In this document: piece after piece, positions 44,990 to 55,056 of the stretch
Numbering within the stretch: the stretch's first letter is position 1
How the letters are laid out: each line of letters opens with the position of its first letter
Assembly: GCF_006265095.1 (NCBI RefSeq)
Contig: NZ_VCNK01000023.1
Location: forward strand, 1 to 64,000
Reading direction: 5' to 3'
Length of the DNA stretch: 64,000 bases
Origin: Phaeobacter sp. B1627
GTDB lineage: Bacteria > Pseudomonadota > Alphaproteobacteria > Rhodobacterales > Rhodobacteraceae
Notes under the pieces: generated by a model
Seen by the model: the letters and a program-made list of their open reading frames with translations, nothing else
The model's database searches: none
What the model was told of the DNA's origin: nothing
Translations under genes and position numbers: made by a program

Positions 44990-46399
44990 TCAGACAGCCG
45001 GCTCTTCGCTTTCAACCCGCGCAATGCGACTGCCTGCCTTGTTGGAAGTGACCACGCCCAGCGACTTCAGTTTTCTATGCAAGGCGGACCGCTCCATTCC
45101 GACAAAAGACGCCGTCCGGCTGATATTTCCGCCGAACCTGTTGATCTGCGTCAGAAGATATTCACGCTCGAACGCCTCACGCGCTTCTCGTAGCGGCAAA
45201 GTGGCCAACGCACCGGAGAGCACGACGCGCCCCTCCGTTTCAATCTTTTCCTCTTCCCGCGGCAAATCCTTCGCCTGGATCGGTCCCGAAGTTTCACCAA
45301 GGATCAGAACACGTTCCACGAGGTTCTTGAGTTGCCGAACGTTCCCGGGCCACATCATCGTCTGTAAAAGAGCAACCGCATCATCACTCAGGCCGCGCAA
45401 GGGCAGCCCCTGGGTCGTGTTGAAATGAGCGATGAAGTGCTCTGTCAAAAGCGGGATGTCTTCCCGGCGTTCGGACAGGGCGGGGACATTGATCGGAACC
45501 ACGTTCAGACGATGAAACAACTCCTGGCGGAAGGTACCGTTGGCAATCTCCTTCTCAAGATCCCTGTTGGAAGAGGAGATCACCCGCAAATCAACCTTGA
45601 GCTTCTCCGTCCCGCCCAAACGAACGAACTGCTGATCCACCAGCACCCGCAGGATTTTGGACTGGGTCCCGGCCGGCATATCCGCCACTTCGTCAAAGAA
45701 CACCACCCCTCCGTCAGCCTGCTCAAGCAATCCCGGCTCGATACCGCGCTCGCTGCTTTCGCGCCCAAACAGGACATCCTCCATCCGCTCCGGCTCAATA
45801 CTCGCGCAGTTCACCGTGATGAAAGGAGCCCCAGAACGGTTTGAATTTGAATGAATATACCGCGCAGCCACTTCTTTGCCACTGCCAGCAGGACCGGTCA
45901 GCATGACGCGGCCATTGGATTTGGTCACCTTGTCCAACTGGCCAATCAGCGTCCGGAACGCAGGCGACACTCCGACCATTTCCGCGACGCCGCCATCCTT
46001 GCGGCGCAGGTCCGTGTTTTCGCGTCGCAGCCGCGAGGTTTCCATGGCCCGCCGGATCACCACCATCAGCTGATCAATGTTGAACGGCTTCTCAATAAAG
46101 TCATAGGCCCCCTGTTTGATAGCGGCCACGGCAATTTCGACGTTCCCATGCCCTGAGATGATGACGACCGGCACCTCCGGATAGTCACGCTTTACCGTCT
46201 TCAGGATATCGATTCCGTCCATCTGGCTGTCTTTCAACCAGATATCCAGGATCAAAAGCGCAGGCGGCGCCTCCTCGAGCGCAGCAATGCAATCATCCGA
46301 ATTGGCGGCTTTGCGTGTCGCGTAGCCTTCGTCTTCCAGAATATCCGAAACCAGTTCCCGGATATCGCGCTCATCGTCAACGATCAGAATATCACTCAT
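44990..46399 (-). CDS. ntrX: Nitrogen regulation response regulator NtrX
   Basis: The 469-residue regulator has a receiver domain with phospho-acceptor Asp in LLILDIWLKD (near residue 53), an AAA+ domain with GPAGSGKE (Walker A) and VVFFDEVADMP (Walker B), and a Fis-type DNA-binding end (NISRTASFVGMERSALHRKLKSLG). The GAFTGA loop that contacts sigma-54 is absent, as in other NtrX proteins. NtrY is its kinase; the ATGA overlap with ntrY couples the two. The pair controls nitrogen and redox responses. Confidence 0.93.
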   Translation of the reverse strand: MSDILIVDDERDIRELVSDILEDEGYATRKAANSDDCIAALEEAPPALLILDIWLKDSQMDGIDILKTVKRDYPEVPVVIISGHGNVEIAVAAIKQGAYDFIEKPFNIDQLMVVIRRAMETSRLRRENTDLRRKDGGVAEMVGVSPAFRTLIGQLDKVTKSNGRVMLTGPAGSGKEVAARYIHSNSNRSGAPFITVNCASIEPERMEDVLFGRESSERGIEPGLLEQADGGVVFFDEVADMPAGTQSKILRVLVDQQFVRLGGTEKLKVDLRVISSSNRDLEKEIANGTFRQELFHRLNVVPINVPALSERREDIPLLTEHFIAHFNTTQGLPLRGLSDDAVALLQTMMWPGNVRQLKNLVERVLILGETSGPIQAKDLPREEEKIETEGRVVLSGALATLPLREAREAFEREYLLTQINRFGGNISRTASFVGMERSALHRKLKSLGVVTSNKAGSRIARVESEEPAV

Positions 46400-48666
46400 G
46401 TCAGCCCTGCTACTACGTTTGGATGGTGAACGGCATCGTCCGGTGAAAGTGCCGGAAGGCGAATGATCGCCATCGCGCCCCGGTGGCCTTGTCCCTCGAA
46501 AAGGGGAGCATCTTCCAACGTCAGCGTGCCACCATGCTCTTCTATAATTTTCTTGACGATCGGAAGTCCGAGCCCCGTGCCTTCGTCACGGGTGGTCACA
46601 TAGGGTTCGAACAAACGCGCCCTGTCTTCCGGCAGACCAACCCCATTGTCCGCGATTGTTATCAGATGCCCGCCGCCCTCTGATACGAGGGAGACCCGCA
46701 CCTCCGGCACATAGTCTTGTGGTGCACCTTTTTTCTGCAGAGTCACAGTGGCTTCTCCTGCGTTCTTGATGAGGTTGGTCAAGGCCTGCCCGATCATCGT
46801 GGCATCGACATCAACCATAGAGGCCTCATTCGGGACGTCGGATCGAAGTCTCAGATCAGGTTGCCCCGCTTGCTGCAGCAATACCGCCTCTTGCACAAGC
46901 TTCCCAAGGTCCTCCTTGCGACAAACCGGCTCCGGCATCCGCGCAAATTTTGAAAACTCATCAACAATACGCCGCAAGTCATTGGTTTGTCGAACGATCA
47001 CGTCGGTCATAGACTGTAGCTGATCGCTTTGCTCGCCACTGAGTTTCGGGGCGAACTTGCGTTTGATCCGCTCGGCACTGAGTTGAATCGGTGTGAGCGG
47101 ATTCTTGATTTCATGTGCGATACGTCGCGCGACGTCACCCCAGGCGGCCATTCGCTGCGCGCTCACGAGGTCAGTGACGTCATCAAATGCAATCACATAC
47201 CCCTCCAGGCTCCCCTCATCCGACCGACGCGGCGACATGCGAACCAACAGGTTTTCCAACCGCCCCTGGCGCGTGACCTTGATCTCACTCTGGGCCACCT
47301 GAGAGCCGCCCTCTACCATCTCGGCAAAGAGCGGGCCGAATTCCGGAACCACCACCGCGAGGGCCAGAGATTGCTGATCCTCGCGCCAGTCCAGTAGCCG
47401 CTTGGCAGATTTGTTCACAAAGGTGATCGCCCCGTCGGCATTCAGACCGACCACCCCGGACGTGACCGAAGACAGCACCGAGTCAAACAGCCGCCGCCGA
47501 TGCTCAATCTGGCGCGTATTTTCCAGAAGAGCGTCTCTCTGAACTTGAAGCCGCTTCGTCATCTGATTGAAATACCGGCCCAATTGGGCGATTTCATCGT
47601 CGCCACGTTCCTCGGTGACCTGGACATTCAAATTGCCGCCGCCGACCCGTTGCGCAGCAATCATCAACCGCCCGACGGGGCGCGACAGGCGCTCGGCAAA
47701 CCACATACCCAACCACATCGCCGCCAGGATCAGAATCACGGCAAAGCCGAGGTAGAGCAGTCCGAACTCGAACAACATCCTACCCCGCTCATTCTCAAGC
47801 TGCTGGTACAGATGGGCCGTTTCCTGGGTATCATCGAGCAGGTTCAATAACTCGCCATCCACGTCACGGCTCACATATAGATAGCGATCCACGAAGGCGG
47901 CCAGCTTCACCAAAGCCCGAAATTCATTGTTTTCCCAATCCTGTATAACGACAAATCCATCCGCCTCGGCGGTGCTGATGTCCTGCCGGGACGGCATTTC
48001 GAAATCAAATTCGTAGGACCGTTCGCCGCGGGTCAGGATCGTACCCAAGCCGTCAATGACATAGGCTTCCTGCAGGCCACGCTGAATGCCCAGCTGTCCC
48101 TGCGACAGGAATTGCCGTAAATCAGCGTCGCTCATAAAGAAATTCGCCGTTCGGCTGCGATCGAGAAACCGCGCTAACCTCACGGCATCCTGCTCCAGAT
48201 CCTGACGCTGCTGCCTCTGGTAGGCTTCGGCCGCTTTCACTGAGTTGCCAATTGCGTCCCTGACACGCTCTGAGAACCAGCCCTCCAGGCCGACATTCAC
48301 CGTCAGAACCGCAAATACGGCAACGGTCACCGTGGGAACCAGTGCGAGGAACGCAAAGGCGCCGATGAGTCTCAGGTGCAGGCGTGATCCCGCCGATTTT
48401 TCGCGACGTGCAGCAACCAGACGACCGATCTGGCTGAGAACCATGGCGGTCACGGTGAGAACATAGACCAGATCGGCCAGCAGAATCAGCCGCAGCGCCG
48501 GAGAGCTTGCCCCCTGTCCGAAAGGGCCAATGACCAGAAAGGTCACCAGGGCCATAGCCGGACCGAGTATCACCAGCCCAAAGGTCGTGATATTTCGTGC
48601 CCGGCGTGTTTTTCGCCAACTATCCAAGGCCGTAAGCCACGGATAGGCCAAGCGGATGTGTGACAT
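46396..48666 (-). CDS. ntrY: Nitrogen regulation sensor kinase NtrY
   Basis: The 756-residue membrane kinase has about four helices, three near the N-terminus and one near residue 310, with a periplasmic region between, then HAMP, PAS (FDSVLSSVTSGVVGLNADGAI), a HisKA domain with RRIAHEIKNPLTPIQLSAERI, and an ATPase domain (DNGVGLPED, GTGLGLPIVKKI). It phosphorylates NtrX. The start at 48666 (MSHIRLAYPW) is preferred; an earlier in-frame start at 48759 would add 31 residues unlike the family. Confidence 0.9.
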   Translation of the reverse strand: MSHIRLAYPWLTALDSWRKTRRARNITTFGLVILGPAMALVTFLVIGPFGQGASSPALRLILLADLVYVLTVTAMVLSQIGRLVAARREKSAGSRLHLRLIGAFAFLALVPTVTVAVFAVLTVNVGLEGWFSERVRDAIGNSVKAAEAYQRQQRQDLEQDAVRLARFLDRSRTANFFMSDADLRQFLSQGQLGIQRGLQEAYVIDGLGTILTRGERSYEFDFEMPSRQDISTAEADGFVVIQDWENNEFRALVKLAAFVDRYLYVSRDVDGELLNLLDDTQETAHLYQQLENERGRMLFEFGLLYLGFAVILILAAMWLGMWFAERLSRPVGRLMIAAQRVGGGNLNVQVTEERGDDEIAQLGRYFNQMTKRLQVQRDALLENTRQIEHRRRLFDSVLSSVTSGVVGLNADGAITFVNKSAKRLLDWREDQQSLALAVVVPEFGPLFAEMVEGGSQVAQSEIKVTRQGRLENLLVRMSPRRSDEGSLEGYVIAFDDVTDLVSAQRMAAWGDVARRIAHEIKNPLTPIQLSAERIKRKFAPKLSGEQSDQLQSMTDVIVRQTNDLRRIVDEFSKFARMPEPVCRKEDLGKLVQEAVLLQQAGQPDLRLRSDVPNEASMVDVDATMIGQALTNLIKNAGEATVTLQKKGAPQDYVPEVRVSLVSEGGGHLITIADNGVGLPEDRARLFEPYVTTRDEGTGLGLPIVKKIIEEHGGTLTLEDAPLFEGQGHRGAMAIIRLPALSPDDAVHHPNVVAGLT

Positions 48667-48774
48667 CTGCGCCACTGACTGCCCCCAGTTGATGTTGCGC
48701 GTTCTGCGCTCACCACATGATTTCGCGGTTTCCCATGTGCCGGTCGGCGAAGGGGTCACGCTTCTGTGGCGATA

Positions 48775-50154
48775 TTACATCAGTTTGCGGCGGCGTGTCA
48801 CCTCAATATCGAGGTCGGTGATTTTCTTGCGCAACGTATTGCGGTTGATGCCGAGCAGATCGGCACATTTCGCCTGATTTCCACCGGTTGCTGCAAGCGC
48901 AATTTCGATCAGTGGTGTCTCCACCTCTTTTAGAAGCCGGGTATAGAGGCCCGGAGGCGGCAGCATATCGCCGTGCAGATCAAAATATCTCTGCAAGTGA
49001 CGGGCAACCGCGTCAGAGAGTTTTTCATTGCTTGCACCGCCCCCCATCACCGGTTCGACACCTGTGGTCTGGGGCCCCAAGGCAGCCGCGACCTCGGCTT
49101 TTCCAATTTCCTCACTACGTGCCGTAAGAGCCAGCCGCTTAACGATATTTTCTAGTTGCCGTACATTTCCTGGCCAGGCGTAGTGACGCAGGATTTCACG
49201 GGCATCCTCGCTCAACATGCGCCGTGCTGCGCCGTCGCTTTCGGCCCGCGCCAGGAAGTGCTCGCTCAGCAAAGCGATATCCTCCACCCGTTCGCGAAGG
49301 GCCGGGACCGCCAGTTCTGTTCCGCAAATCCGGTAATAGAGATCCTGCCGCAGGGCACCCGCCTCGAGCTGCTTCGCCAGATTTTGCTGGCTGGTCGTGG
49401 CGATGAACCGCGGCGCGTGGTCACCGGGCGCATCCATCATCCGGACCAATCTCGCCTGCGCTTCATCCGGCAGGTCCACGATTTCATCGATCAGCAGGGT
49501 CCCCCCCTTCACCTGCCCCAAAAGCCGCGACGGTCCCTCAAGCTCAATCAGGTCGGAGGCCTCAGCGACGACAAACGGCAGCGTCCGGCGGTCAGAAAAG
49601 TCGTGAATTGCCCTCGCTATCAACGACTTGCCGGTGCCACTTTCACCAGTGACCAGCAAAGGCATATCCGTGTTCATCACCCGGGCAATCAACCGGTACA
49701 GGGATTGCATGACCTCCGTGCGCCCGACAAGCGGGAGCTCGTCCGGACGTTCCTCAACCATCTCAATCCGTCCGGCCGCCTGAGCCGTCCGTTTTTCCGA
49801 CAGCGCCTTCGCCGTCCGTTTCATCAGTTCCGGCAGATCAAACGGCTTGGGCAGATAGTCGTAGGCATCGGCTTCGGCCGCCTTGATCGCCGTCATGATT
49901 GTGTTTTGTGCAGAAATCACGATCACCGGCAGGCCAGGCCGATCCTGGGCGATCTTCGGCAGCATCTCCAGCCCATTCCCGTCCGGCATCATGACGTCTG
50001 AGATCACAACATCTCCTTTTCCTTCGCTGACCCAACGCATCAACGTGGTCAGAGAAGAGGTTGCATGGACCTTGCACCCCGCGCGTGTGAGCGCCTGGGT
50101 CAGGACTGTGCGGATCGTGCGGTCGTCGTCAGCAACAAGAACGGTGCCGTCCAT
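48775..50154 (-). CDS. ntrC: Nitrogen regulator NtrC, GAFTGA-less
   Basis: The 459-residue regulator has a receiver domain ([11 protein letters not shown], Asp in [11 protein letters not shown]), an AAA+ domain with GESGTGKS and [13 protein letters not shown], and a Fis-type helix-turn-helix ([20 protein letters not shown]). Between the Walker motifs the usual GAFTGA loop is missing: [13 protein letters not shown] follows directly. The same deletion is known in Rhodobacter capsulatus NtrC, which activates promoters with the housekeeping sigma-70 polymerase rather than sigma-54. NtrB, encoded just upstream, is the kinase. Confidence 0.93.
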   Translation of the reverse strand: MDGTVLVADDDRTIRTVLTQALTRAGCKVHATSSLTTLMRWVSEGKGDVVISDVMMPDGNGLEMLPKIAQDRPGLPVIVISAQNTIMTAIKAAEADAYDYLPKPFDLPELMKRTAKALSEKRTAQAAGRIEMVEERPDELPLVGRTEVMQSLYRLIARVMNTDMPLLVTGESGTGKSLIARAIHDFSDRRTLPFVVAEASDLIELEGPSRLLGQVKGGTLLIDEIVDLPDEAQARLVRMMDAPGDHAPRFIATTSQQNLAKQLEAGALRQDLYYRICGTELAVPALRERVEDIALLSEHFLARAESDGAARRMLSEDAREILRHYAWPGNVRQLENIVKRLALTARSEEIGKAEVAAALGPQTTGVEPVMGGGASNEKLSDAVARHLQRYFDLHGDMLPPPGLYTRLLKEVETPLIEIALAATGGNQAKCADLLGINRNTLRKKITDLDIEVTRRRKLM

Positions 50155-50172
50155 GTCATTGTGCTCCTTGAG

Positions 50173-51261
50173 TTATGTATGATCGCGCGGAACACGCGAG
50201 AGGGACAGTCGGAATACGGTATTGCCCGGCTCAGACCGAACCGAGATCCAGCCGTCATGGTCAGCGATGATTTTGCTGACCAGAGCCAGCCCGAGGCCGG
50301 TGCCATTTTCACGCCCCGAGACGAAGGGTTCGAAAATATCATCGCGGATATGCGCCGGAAGCCCCGGCCCGTCATCGACAATTTCGATTTGAAGAGGCAA
50401 CAGCTTGCCCTGGCCATCACTGCGTCGCAGGCGAAAAGAATGCTCGTAAAAGGTTCGGATGGTGATGGTTCCCTGTTTTTTTCCAGCCGCTTCAGAAGCA
50501 TTCTTCAACAGGTTCAAGACCACCTGAAGCAGCTGGTCGGGATCCCCCCATGCCAAGGGCAAAGAGGGGTCGTATTTTTCAATAATCTTCATATGTGCGC
50601 CAAACCCCAGCAACGCAGAACGGCGCGCCCGATCCAGAACATCATGCAGGTTCACGGGGCGAAAATCCGGCTCCGACAGATTTCCGAACTGTTCCACCTG
50701 CTCCAACAGTTTTACGATCCGGCGGCTCTCACTGACAATAAGGTCCGTGAGTTCAAGGTCATCCGGGCTCAGGTTCATGCTGACAAGCTGCGCTGCCCCG
50801 GTGATCCCAGCCAAGGGATTCTTGATTTCATGCGCCAGCATTTCCGCCATGCCAATGGCCGATTGCGCCGCCGATTTGGCGGATTGGTTTTGCGTCATCC
50901 GACCGGCCAACTCCCGCGGGGACAACATCAGCAGCATATATCCCTTGTGGCCATGCAGCGGGGCGATCTGGACCGCACATTGCAAGGGCGCCCGGCTACG
51001 CGCGCCGACATCCACGTCGTTCACAAACAAGGGCGTCCCCTGATCGCGCGCCTTGTCAAAGGCCATTTCGATTGTTGTCTCAAGGGCCACTTTTTGCCAG
51101 ATCGGGCAGCCGACCAGAGACTTTCTTGAAGCGTTGATAAAGCCTTCTGCGGCGGAGTTGACGTCAGCGATCCGGTTTTCCGCATCCACAAGAAACGCGG
51201 GCACCGGCAGCGATGCCCAGATTGCGCAATCGGCCGTATGTGGAACATGAGACGGGCTCAT
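50173..51261 (-). CDS. ntrB: Nitrogen sensor kinase NtrB
   Basis: The 362-residue soluble kinase has an N-terminal PAS domain (VPAFLVDAENRIADVNSAAEGF), a HisKA domain with AEMLAHEIKNPLAGITGAAQL, and an ATPase domain (DDGPGLPAHIRDDIFEP, GTGLGLALV). It phosphorylates or dephosphorylates NtrC in response to PII proteins. Its start overlaps the dusB stop by ATGA and ntrC follows 18 bp later, the nifR3-ntrBC operon of alphaproteobacteria. Confidence 0.93.
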   Translation of the reverse strand: MSPSHVPHTADCAIWASLPVPAFLVDAENRIADVNSAAEGFINASRKSLVGCPIWQKVALETTIEMAFDKARDQGTPLFVNDVDVGARSRAPLQCAVQIAPLHGHKGYMLLMLSPRELAGRMTQNQSAKSAAQSAIGMAEMLAHEIKNPLAGITGAAQLVSMNLSPDDLELTDLIVSESRRIVKLLEQVEQFGNLSEPDFRPVNLHDVLDRARRSALLGFGAHMKIIEKYDPSLPLAWGDPDQLLQVVLNLLKNASEAAGKKQGTITIRTFYEHSFRLRRSDGQGKLLPLQIEIVDDGPGLPAHIRDDIFEPFVSGRENGTGLGLALVSKIIADHDGWISVRSEPGNTVFRLSLSRVPRDHT

Positions 51262-52268
51262 GCGGCGTTCTCCTGCTGCTGGGGGCGGTTCAGGGCCTCT
51301 TCCAAACGGGTCAATACCTCCCCCGCCGTGCGTGCGGTCAGAATCTCTCGCCTGAGATGCGTTGGGGTTCCCGCCTCATCCATGTACCAGCCGAGATGCT
51401 TTCGGGCGACGCGAAGACCCAAGTCGAGACCGTAAAAGCTCAGGATTGCCTCGTAGTGCTCTGAAACCATTGAAACCAGACCCGCTCCTGTAGGGATGTC
51501 AGGCGCCGCGTTGCCCCAGATCTCATGGGCGATTTCTGCAAGCACCCAAGGGCGCCCCTGCGCGCCGCGCCCGATCATGACGCCATCCGCACGCGATTGC
51601 GCCAGGGCCTGTCGCGCATCAGATACCCCGATGATGTCCCCATTGGCCAACAAAGGGACGGAAATCGCATCCCGGACCGCTGCAATCGCGGCCCAATCCG
51701 CCTGCCCCTTGTAGAACTGACAGCGCGTGCGCCCGTGAATGGTGACCATCTGCACGCCCGCGTCCTGTGCCCGGCGCGCCACATCCGCGGCATTCAAATT
51801 CGTATCATCCCAACCAAGCCGGGTTTTCAACGTCACAGGCACATCGACAGCCTGAACAACGGCCTCGATCAGAGAAATCGCATGGTCCGGCGTCTTCAAC
51901 AGGGCGGACCCCGAATAGCCACTGGTCACCTTCTTGGCCGGGCACCCCATGTTGATATCGATCATGCGAGCACCGCGATCCGCGACTTGCCGGGCGGCCT
52001 CTGCCATCCAATAGGCCTCACGCCCTGCCAGCTGCACTGCCGTATTCTCCACATCCGCGCTCAGTTCCGCCCGCTCCCGCACGCCGGGTTTGGCCTGCAC
52101 CATTTCCTGGCTCGCCACCATTTCGCTGACCACCAGACCAGCCCCGAACGACCGGACAAGATCGCGGAACGGGCGATCCGTGATGCCGGCCATTGGAGCC
52201 AGCGCAATCGGAGGGTCAAGATGTGTGGGTCCAACAGAAAAGGACAATTGCTTAATCCTTGTGCACAT
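51258..52268 (-). CDS. dusB: tRNA-dihydrouridine synthase DusB (NifR3)
   Basis: The 336-residue flavoprotein has LAPMAGITDRPFR at its start, IDINMGCPAKKVTSGYSGSAL with the catalytic Cys, TVTLKTRLGWDD-type strand, and a FMN phosphate site ADGVMIGRGAQGRPW. It reduces uridine in the D loop of tRNA. In Rhodobacter it was named nifR3 because it heads the ntrB-ntrC operon, as it does here. It is divergent from ispDF across 172 bp. Confidence 0.93.
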   Translation of the reverse strand: MCTRIKQLSFSVGPTHLDPPIALAPMAGITDRPFRDLVRSFGAGLVVSEMVASQEMVQAKPGVRERAELSADVENTAVQLAGREAYWMAEAARQVADRGARMIDINMGCPAKKVTSGYSGSALLKTPDHAISLIEAVVQAVDVPVTLKTRLGWDDTNLNAADVARRAQDAGVQMVTIHGRTRCQFYKGQADWAAIAAVRDAISVPLLANGDIIGVSDARQALAQSRADGVMIGRGAQGRPWVLAEIAHEIWGNAAPDIPTGAGLVSMVSEHYEAILSFYGLDLGLRVARKHLGWYMDEAGTPTHLRREILTARTAGEVLTRLEEALNRPQQQENAA

Positions 52269-52440
52269 GATTGTTTATTAGCTTGAAACGTTCCTATGCT
52301 CCATTCCAACACGCCATTCCAGCCCAGTCATCCGGCGTGAGTGCCTATTCTTTAATCACTTTACTCGCGACCGTTGCCAGTTTATCCGCCGCACCGTAGA
52401 CACTGCGCAGGTTTGCACGCGCAAGGGACGCCAATCTGAC

Positions 52441-53577
52441 ATGACCACTGCCGTTTTGATTGTTGCCGCGGGCAAGGGAACGCGGGCTGGTGGCGGGATT
52501 GCCAAACAATGGCGCATCCTTGCGGGCAAGACAGTCATTGACTGGACCATCGCGGCCTTCCGGCGCGCCGGGCTGAACCATATCATGGTGGTTCGTGACG
52601 CTCAGGACGCTGCCGGGCGGGATGCGCTTCGCGCTCATCCCGATGTGCAACAGGCAGACGGCGGAGCTGATCGTGCATCGTCTGTGTTGAATGGTCTTTT
52701 GGCGCTGCAGCGCGACGGCATCCAACATGTACTGATCCATGACGCCGCCCGCCCCTGTGTGAGTCCCACTGTCATTCACGGCGCCCTGGACGCGCTCAAG
52801 ACGTCAATCGCCGCCGCTCCGGGACTGCCTGTGACCGATGCGCTTTGGATCGGCGATGACAACATGGTCGCAGGCCCCCAGGACCGCAGCAATCTCTTCG
52901 CCGCCCAGACACCGCAGGCGTTTCACTTTGACGCAATCCTGTCTGCGCATCTTGCGCTTGAGGGCGCGGCAGCAGACGATGTGGAGGTCGCACGCAAAGC
53001 CGGCCTGCCCGTGCGCATCACCCCCGGCGACAGCAACAACATCAAGATCACCCGGCCCGAGGATTTCGCCCGCGCCGAGACCATATTGAGGAGCTCCATG
53101 GATATCAGACTGGGCAATGGCTATGACGTGCACCGATTCGGCCCCGGAGACCATGTCACCCTCTGCGGCATTCCCATCCCCCATGACCATGGCCTGCAGG
53201 GGCATTCGGACGCCGATGTCGGAATGCATGCGGTGACCGACGCGCTCTATGGTGCATTGGCCGAAGGCGATATTGGCCGCCATTTCCCCCCCAGTGACCC
53301 GCAGTGGAAAGGGGCCGCCTCGGACATCTTTCTGCGCCATGCTGTCGATCTGGCGACCTCCAGGGGGTTCAGCATCGGCAACATAGACTGCACGTTGGTC
53401 TGCGAGTTTCCGAAAATCGGCCCCCATGCCGAGGCCATGCGGACCCGGATGGCAGAGATCACCGGGATCGGACGGGATCGGATTTCGATCAAGGCCACCA
53501 CATCCGAACGCCTCGGATTCACCGGGCGTGGCGAAGGGATTGCGGCACTTGCCACCGCAACTTTGGTGCGCGTATGA
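52441..53577 (+). CDS. ispDF: Bifunctional IspD/IspF isoprenoid enzyme
   Basis: The 378-residue fusion has IspD in residues 1-219 ([45 protein letters not shown]) and IspF from residue 220 ([31 protein letters not shown]). It makes CDP-methylerythritol and then the cyclodiphosphate in the MEP pathway; the intervening kinase IspE must be elsewhere. Such fusions are common in alphaproteobacteria. It leads a tight operon with pgpA and cinA, each overlapping by four bases. Confidence 0.95.
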   Translation: MTTAVLIVAAGKGTRAGGGIAKQWRILAGKTVIDWTIAAFRRAGLNHIMVVRDAQDAAGRDALRAHPDVQQADGGADRASSVLNGLLALQRDGIQHVLIHDAARPCVSPTVIHGALDALKTSIAAAPGLPVTDALWIGDDNMVAGPQDRSNLFAAQTPQAFHFDAILSAHLALEGAAADDVEVARKAGLPVRITPGDSNNIKITRPEDFARAETILRSSMDIRLGNGYDVHRFGPGDHVTLCGIPIPHDHGLQGHSDADVGMHAVTDALYGALAEGDIGRHFPPSDPQWKGAASDIFLRHAVDLATSRGFSIGNIDCTLVCEFPKIGPHAEAMRTRMAEITGIGRDRISIKATTSERLGFTGRGEGIAALATATLVRV

Positions 53578-54071
53578 CGGTTGCAAAACTGCTCGGAACC
53601 TGTTGCGGAATAGGCTATTTTCGCCCTGCCCCCGGCACCTGGGGATCCCTGGCGGCGCTGCCTCTGACATTGGCATTGCACCTTCTCGGCGGGTTTCCCC
53701 TGCTCGCCATTGTCACCCTCTGTGCCATCGTCATCGGCTACTGGGCCGCGATAGAAATGACCCGTGGACAAGAAGACCTCGACCCCTCCGAGTTCGTGCT
53801 GGACGAACTGGCCGGGCAAATGCTGGCGTTATGGGCCATTTCCCTCCCGGCCTGGCTGCATGGTCTCGATATCACAGCCCTCTGGCCCGGTTGGGTCGCA
53901 GGATTTTTGCTGTTTCGCCTGTTTGACATCTGGAAACCGGGTCCGGTCGGCTGGGCTGACCGCCGCAAAGGCCCGTTCGGTGTCATGATGGATGACGTGA
54001 TTGCGGGCGCGATGGCAGCCATCGGCATCGTCGTGCTGGCCGGCCTCTCACATGGGGTGCCGGGGCTGTGA
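53574..54071 (+). CDS. pgpA: Phosphatidylglycerophosphatase A
   Basis: The 165-residue membrane protein has the PgpA pattern [17 protein letters not shown] at its start, [29 protein letters not shown], and [10 protein letters not shown], with about four helices. It removes the phosphate of phosphatidylglycerophosphate to give phosphatidylglycerol. ATGA overlaps with ispDF and GTGA with cinA show translational coupling. Confidence 0.9.
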   Translation: MTVAKLLGTCCGIGYFRPAPGTWGSLAALPLTLALHLLGGFPLLAIVTLCAIVIGYWAAIEMTRGQEDLDPSEFVLDELAGQMLALWAISLPAWLHGLDITALWPGWVAGFLLFRLFDIWKPGPVGWADRRKGPFGVMMDDVIAGAMAAIGIVVLAGLSHGVPGL

Positions 54072-54547
54072 GCGTCGATGTCGCCAGGCTCCTTGACCGC
54101 GCCAAGGCGCTGAATGCAACGGTCGCCACCGCAGAAAGCTGCACCGGCGGCATGATCGCGGCCGCCTTGACCGAGATCCCGGGCTCCTCCGCCGTTGTGG
54201 ATCGCGGCTTCGTAACCTATTCCAATGGCGCCAAAATGCAGATGCTGGGCGTCCGCTCCGATACGCTAGAGACATTCGGAGCCGTCAGCGAGGAAACCGC
54301 CCGCGAGATGGCAGAGGGGGCGCTGGCGCAGGCCGGTGTCCGTTTCGCCGTCTCGGTGACGGGTATCGCAGGCCCCGGAGGGTCAGAGCATAAACCGGAA
54401 GGACGCGTCTGCTTTGGCCTCGCCCAGACCGGCGCCGACACCATAACAGAGCTGGTGGACTTTGGTCCGCTCGGCCGGGATCAGGTGCGCCTGGCCAGTC
54501 GCGATCACGCGCTTCAGATGCTCTGGCGGGCTCTGTCACGCATATAA
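54068..54547 (+). CDS. CinA C-terminal-type nicotinamide-nucleotide amidohydrolase
   Basis: The 159-residue protein is a stand-alone CinA C-terminal (PncC) domain: VATAESCTGGMIAAALTEIPGSSAV, SEETAREMAEGAL, VSVTGIAGPGG, and VCFGL. PncC deamidates NMN to nicotinate mononucleotide in pyridine salvage. It starts with GTG inside the end of pgpA. Its last 12 bases overlap the 3' end of the facing RatA/COQ10-like gene. Confidence 0.88.
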   Translation: MSVDVARLLDRAKALNATVATAESCTGGMIAAALTEIPGSSAVVDRGFVTYSNGAKMQMLGVRSDTLETFGAVSEETAREMAEGALAQAGVRFAVSVTGIAGPGGSEHKPEGRVCFGLAQTGADTITELVDFGPLGRDQVRLASRDHALQMLWRALSRI

Positions 54548-54982
54548 TTCAGCGGCACGACGTTCAAAAGCGCGGACAATCCGCTGCATCGCCTCGTTGA
54601 AAACGACACCAATTATGCCCTGTAATACCGCGTTCTTGAACTCAAAATCGACAAAGAAGGACGCATCGCACCCGCCGTCCTCACGATCGGAAAAGGCCCA
54701 GTTCGACTTCATATAACGAAAGGGTCCGTCAAGATATTCGGTGTCGATCTTTTTGTCGTCGGGGTGCAGCACAACACGGCTTCCGAAGCGTTCGCGAAAC
54801 ACCTTGAAGGAAATCACCAGATCCGCCTCCATCACTTCGGAGGCCTCTTGCCGGGTCCGGCTGCGGATACGTGCAGCAGAGCACCAGGGCAGAAATTTGG
54901 GATACGCAGCCACATCCGCCACCAGATCATACATCTGTTGTGCGGTATAAGGCATCTGGCGGGTTTCCGAATGGGTTGGCAT
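54536..54982 (-). CDS. START-fold coenzyme Q-binding protein (COQ10/RatA family)
   Basis: The 148-residue protein has the polyketide-cyclase/START-like pattern YTAQQMYDLVADVAAYPKFLPWCSAARI at its start and FEFKNAVLQGIIGVVFNEAMQRIVRAFERRA at its end. Relatives bind coenzyme Q in the respiratory chain (mitochondrial COQ10); the E. coli relative RatA was described as affecting ribosome association. The COQ10-like role is more likely in an alphaproteobacterium. It converges with and overlaps the cinA-like gene by 12 bases. Confidence 0.85.
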   Translation of the reverse strand: MPTHSETRQMPYTAQQMYDLVADVAAYPKFLPWCSAARIRSRTRQEASEVMEADLVISFKVFRERFGSRVVLHPDDKKIDTEYLDGPFRYMKSNWAFSDREDGGCDASFFVDFEFKNAVLQGIIGVVFNEAMQRIVRAFERRAAELYA

Positions 54983-55056
54983 TTGCGCGGGCTTCGTCTT
55001 CTGTACAGGTGGCGCGTGGTGTCCTATGAACGCGCTCGGATTTCAAGGGGGCAAGG

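Noticed and set aside
50065-51129. Open frame antisense to ntrB
   Set aside because: ntrB kinase motifs occupy the opposite strand and the antisense product is not recognisable.
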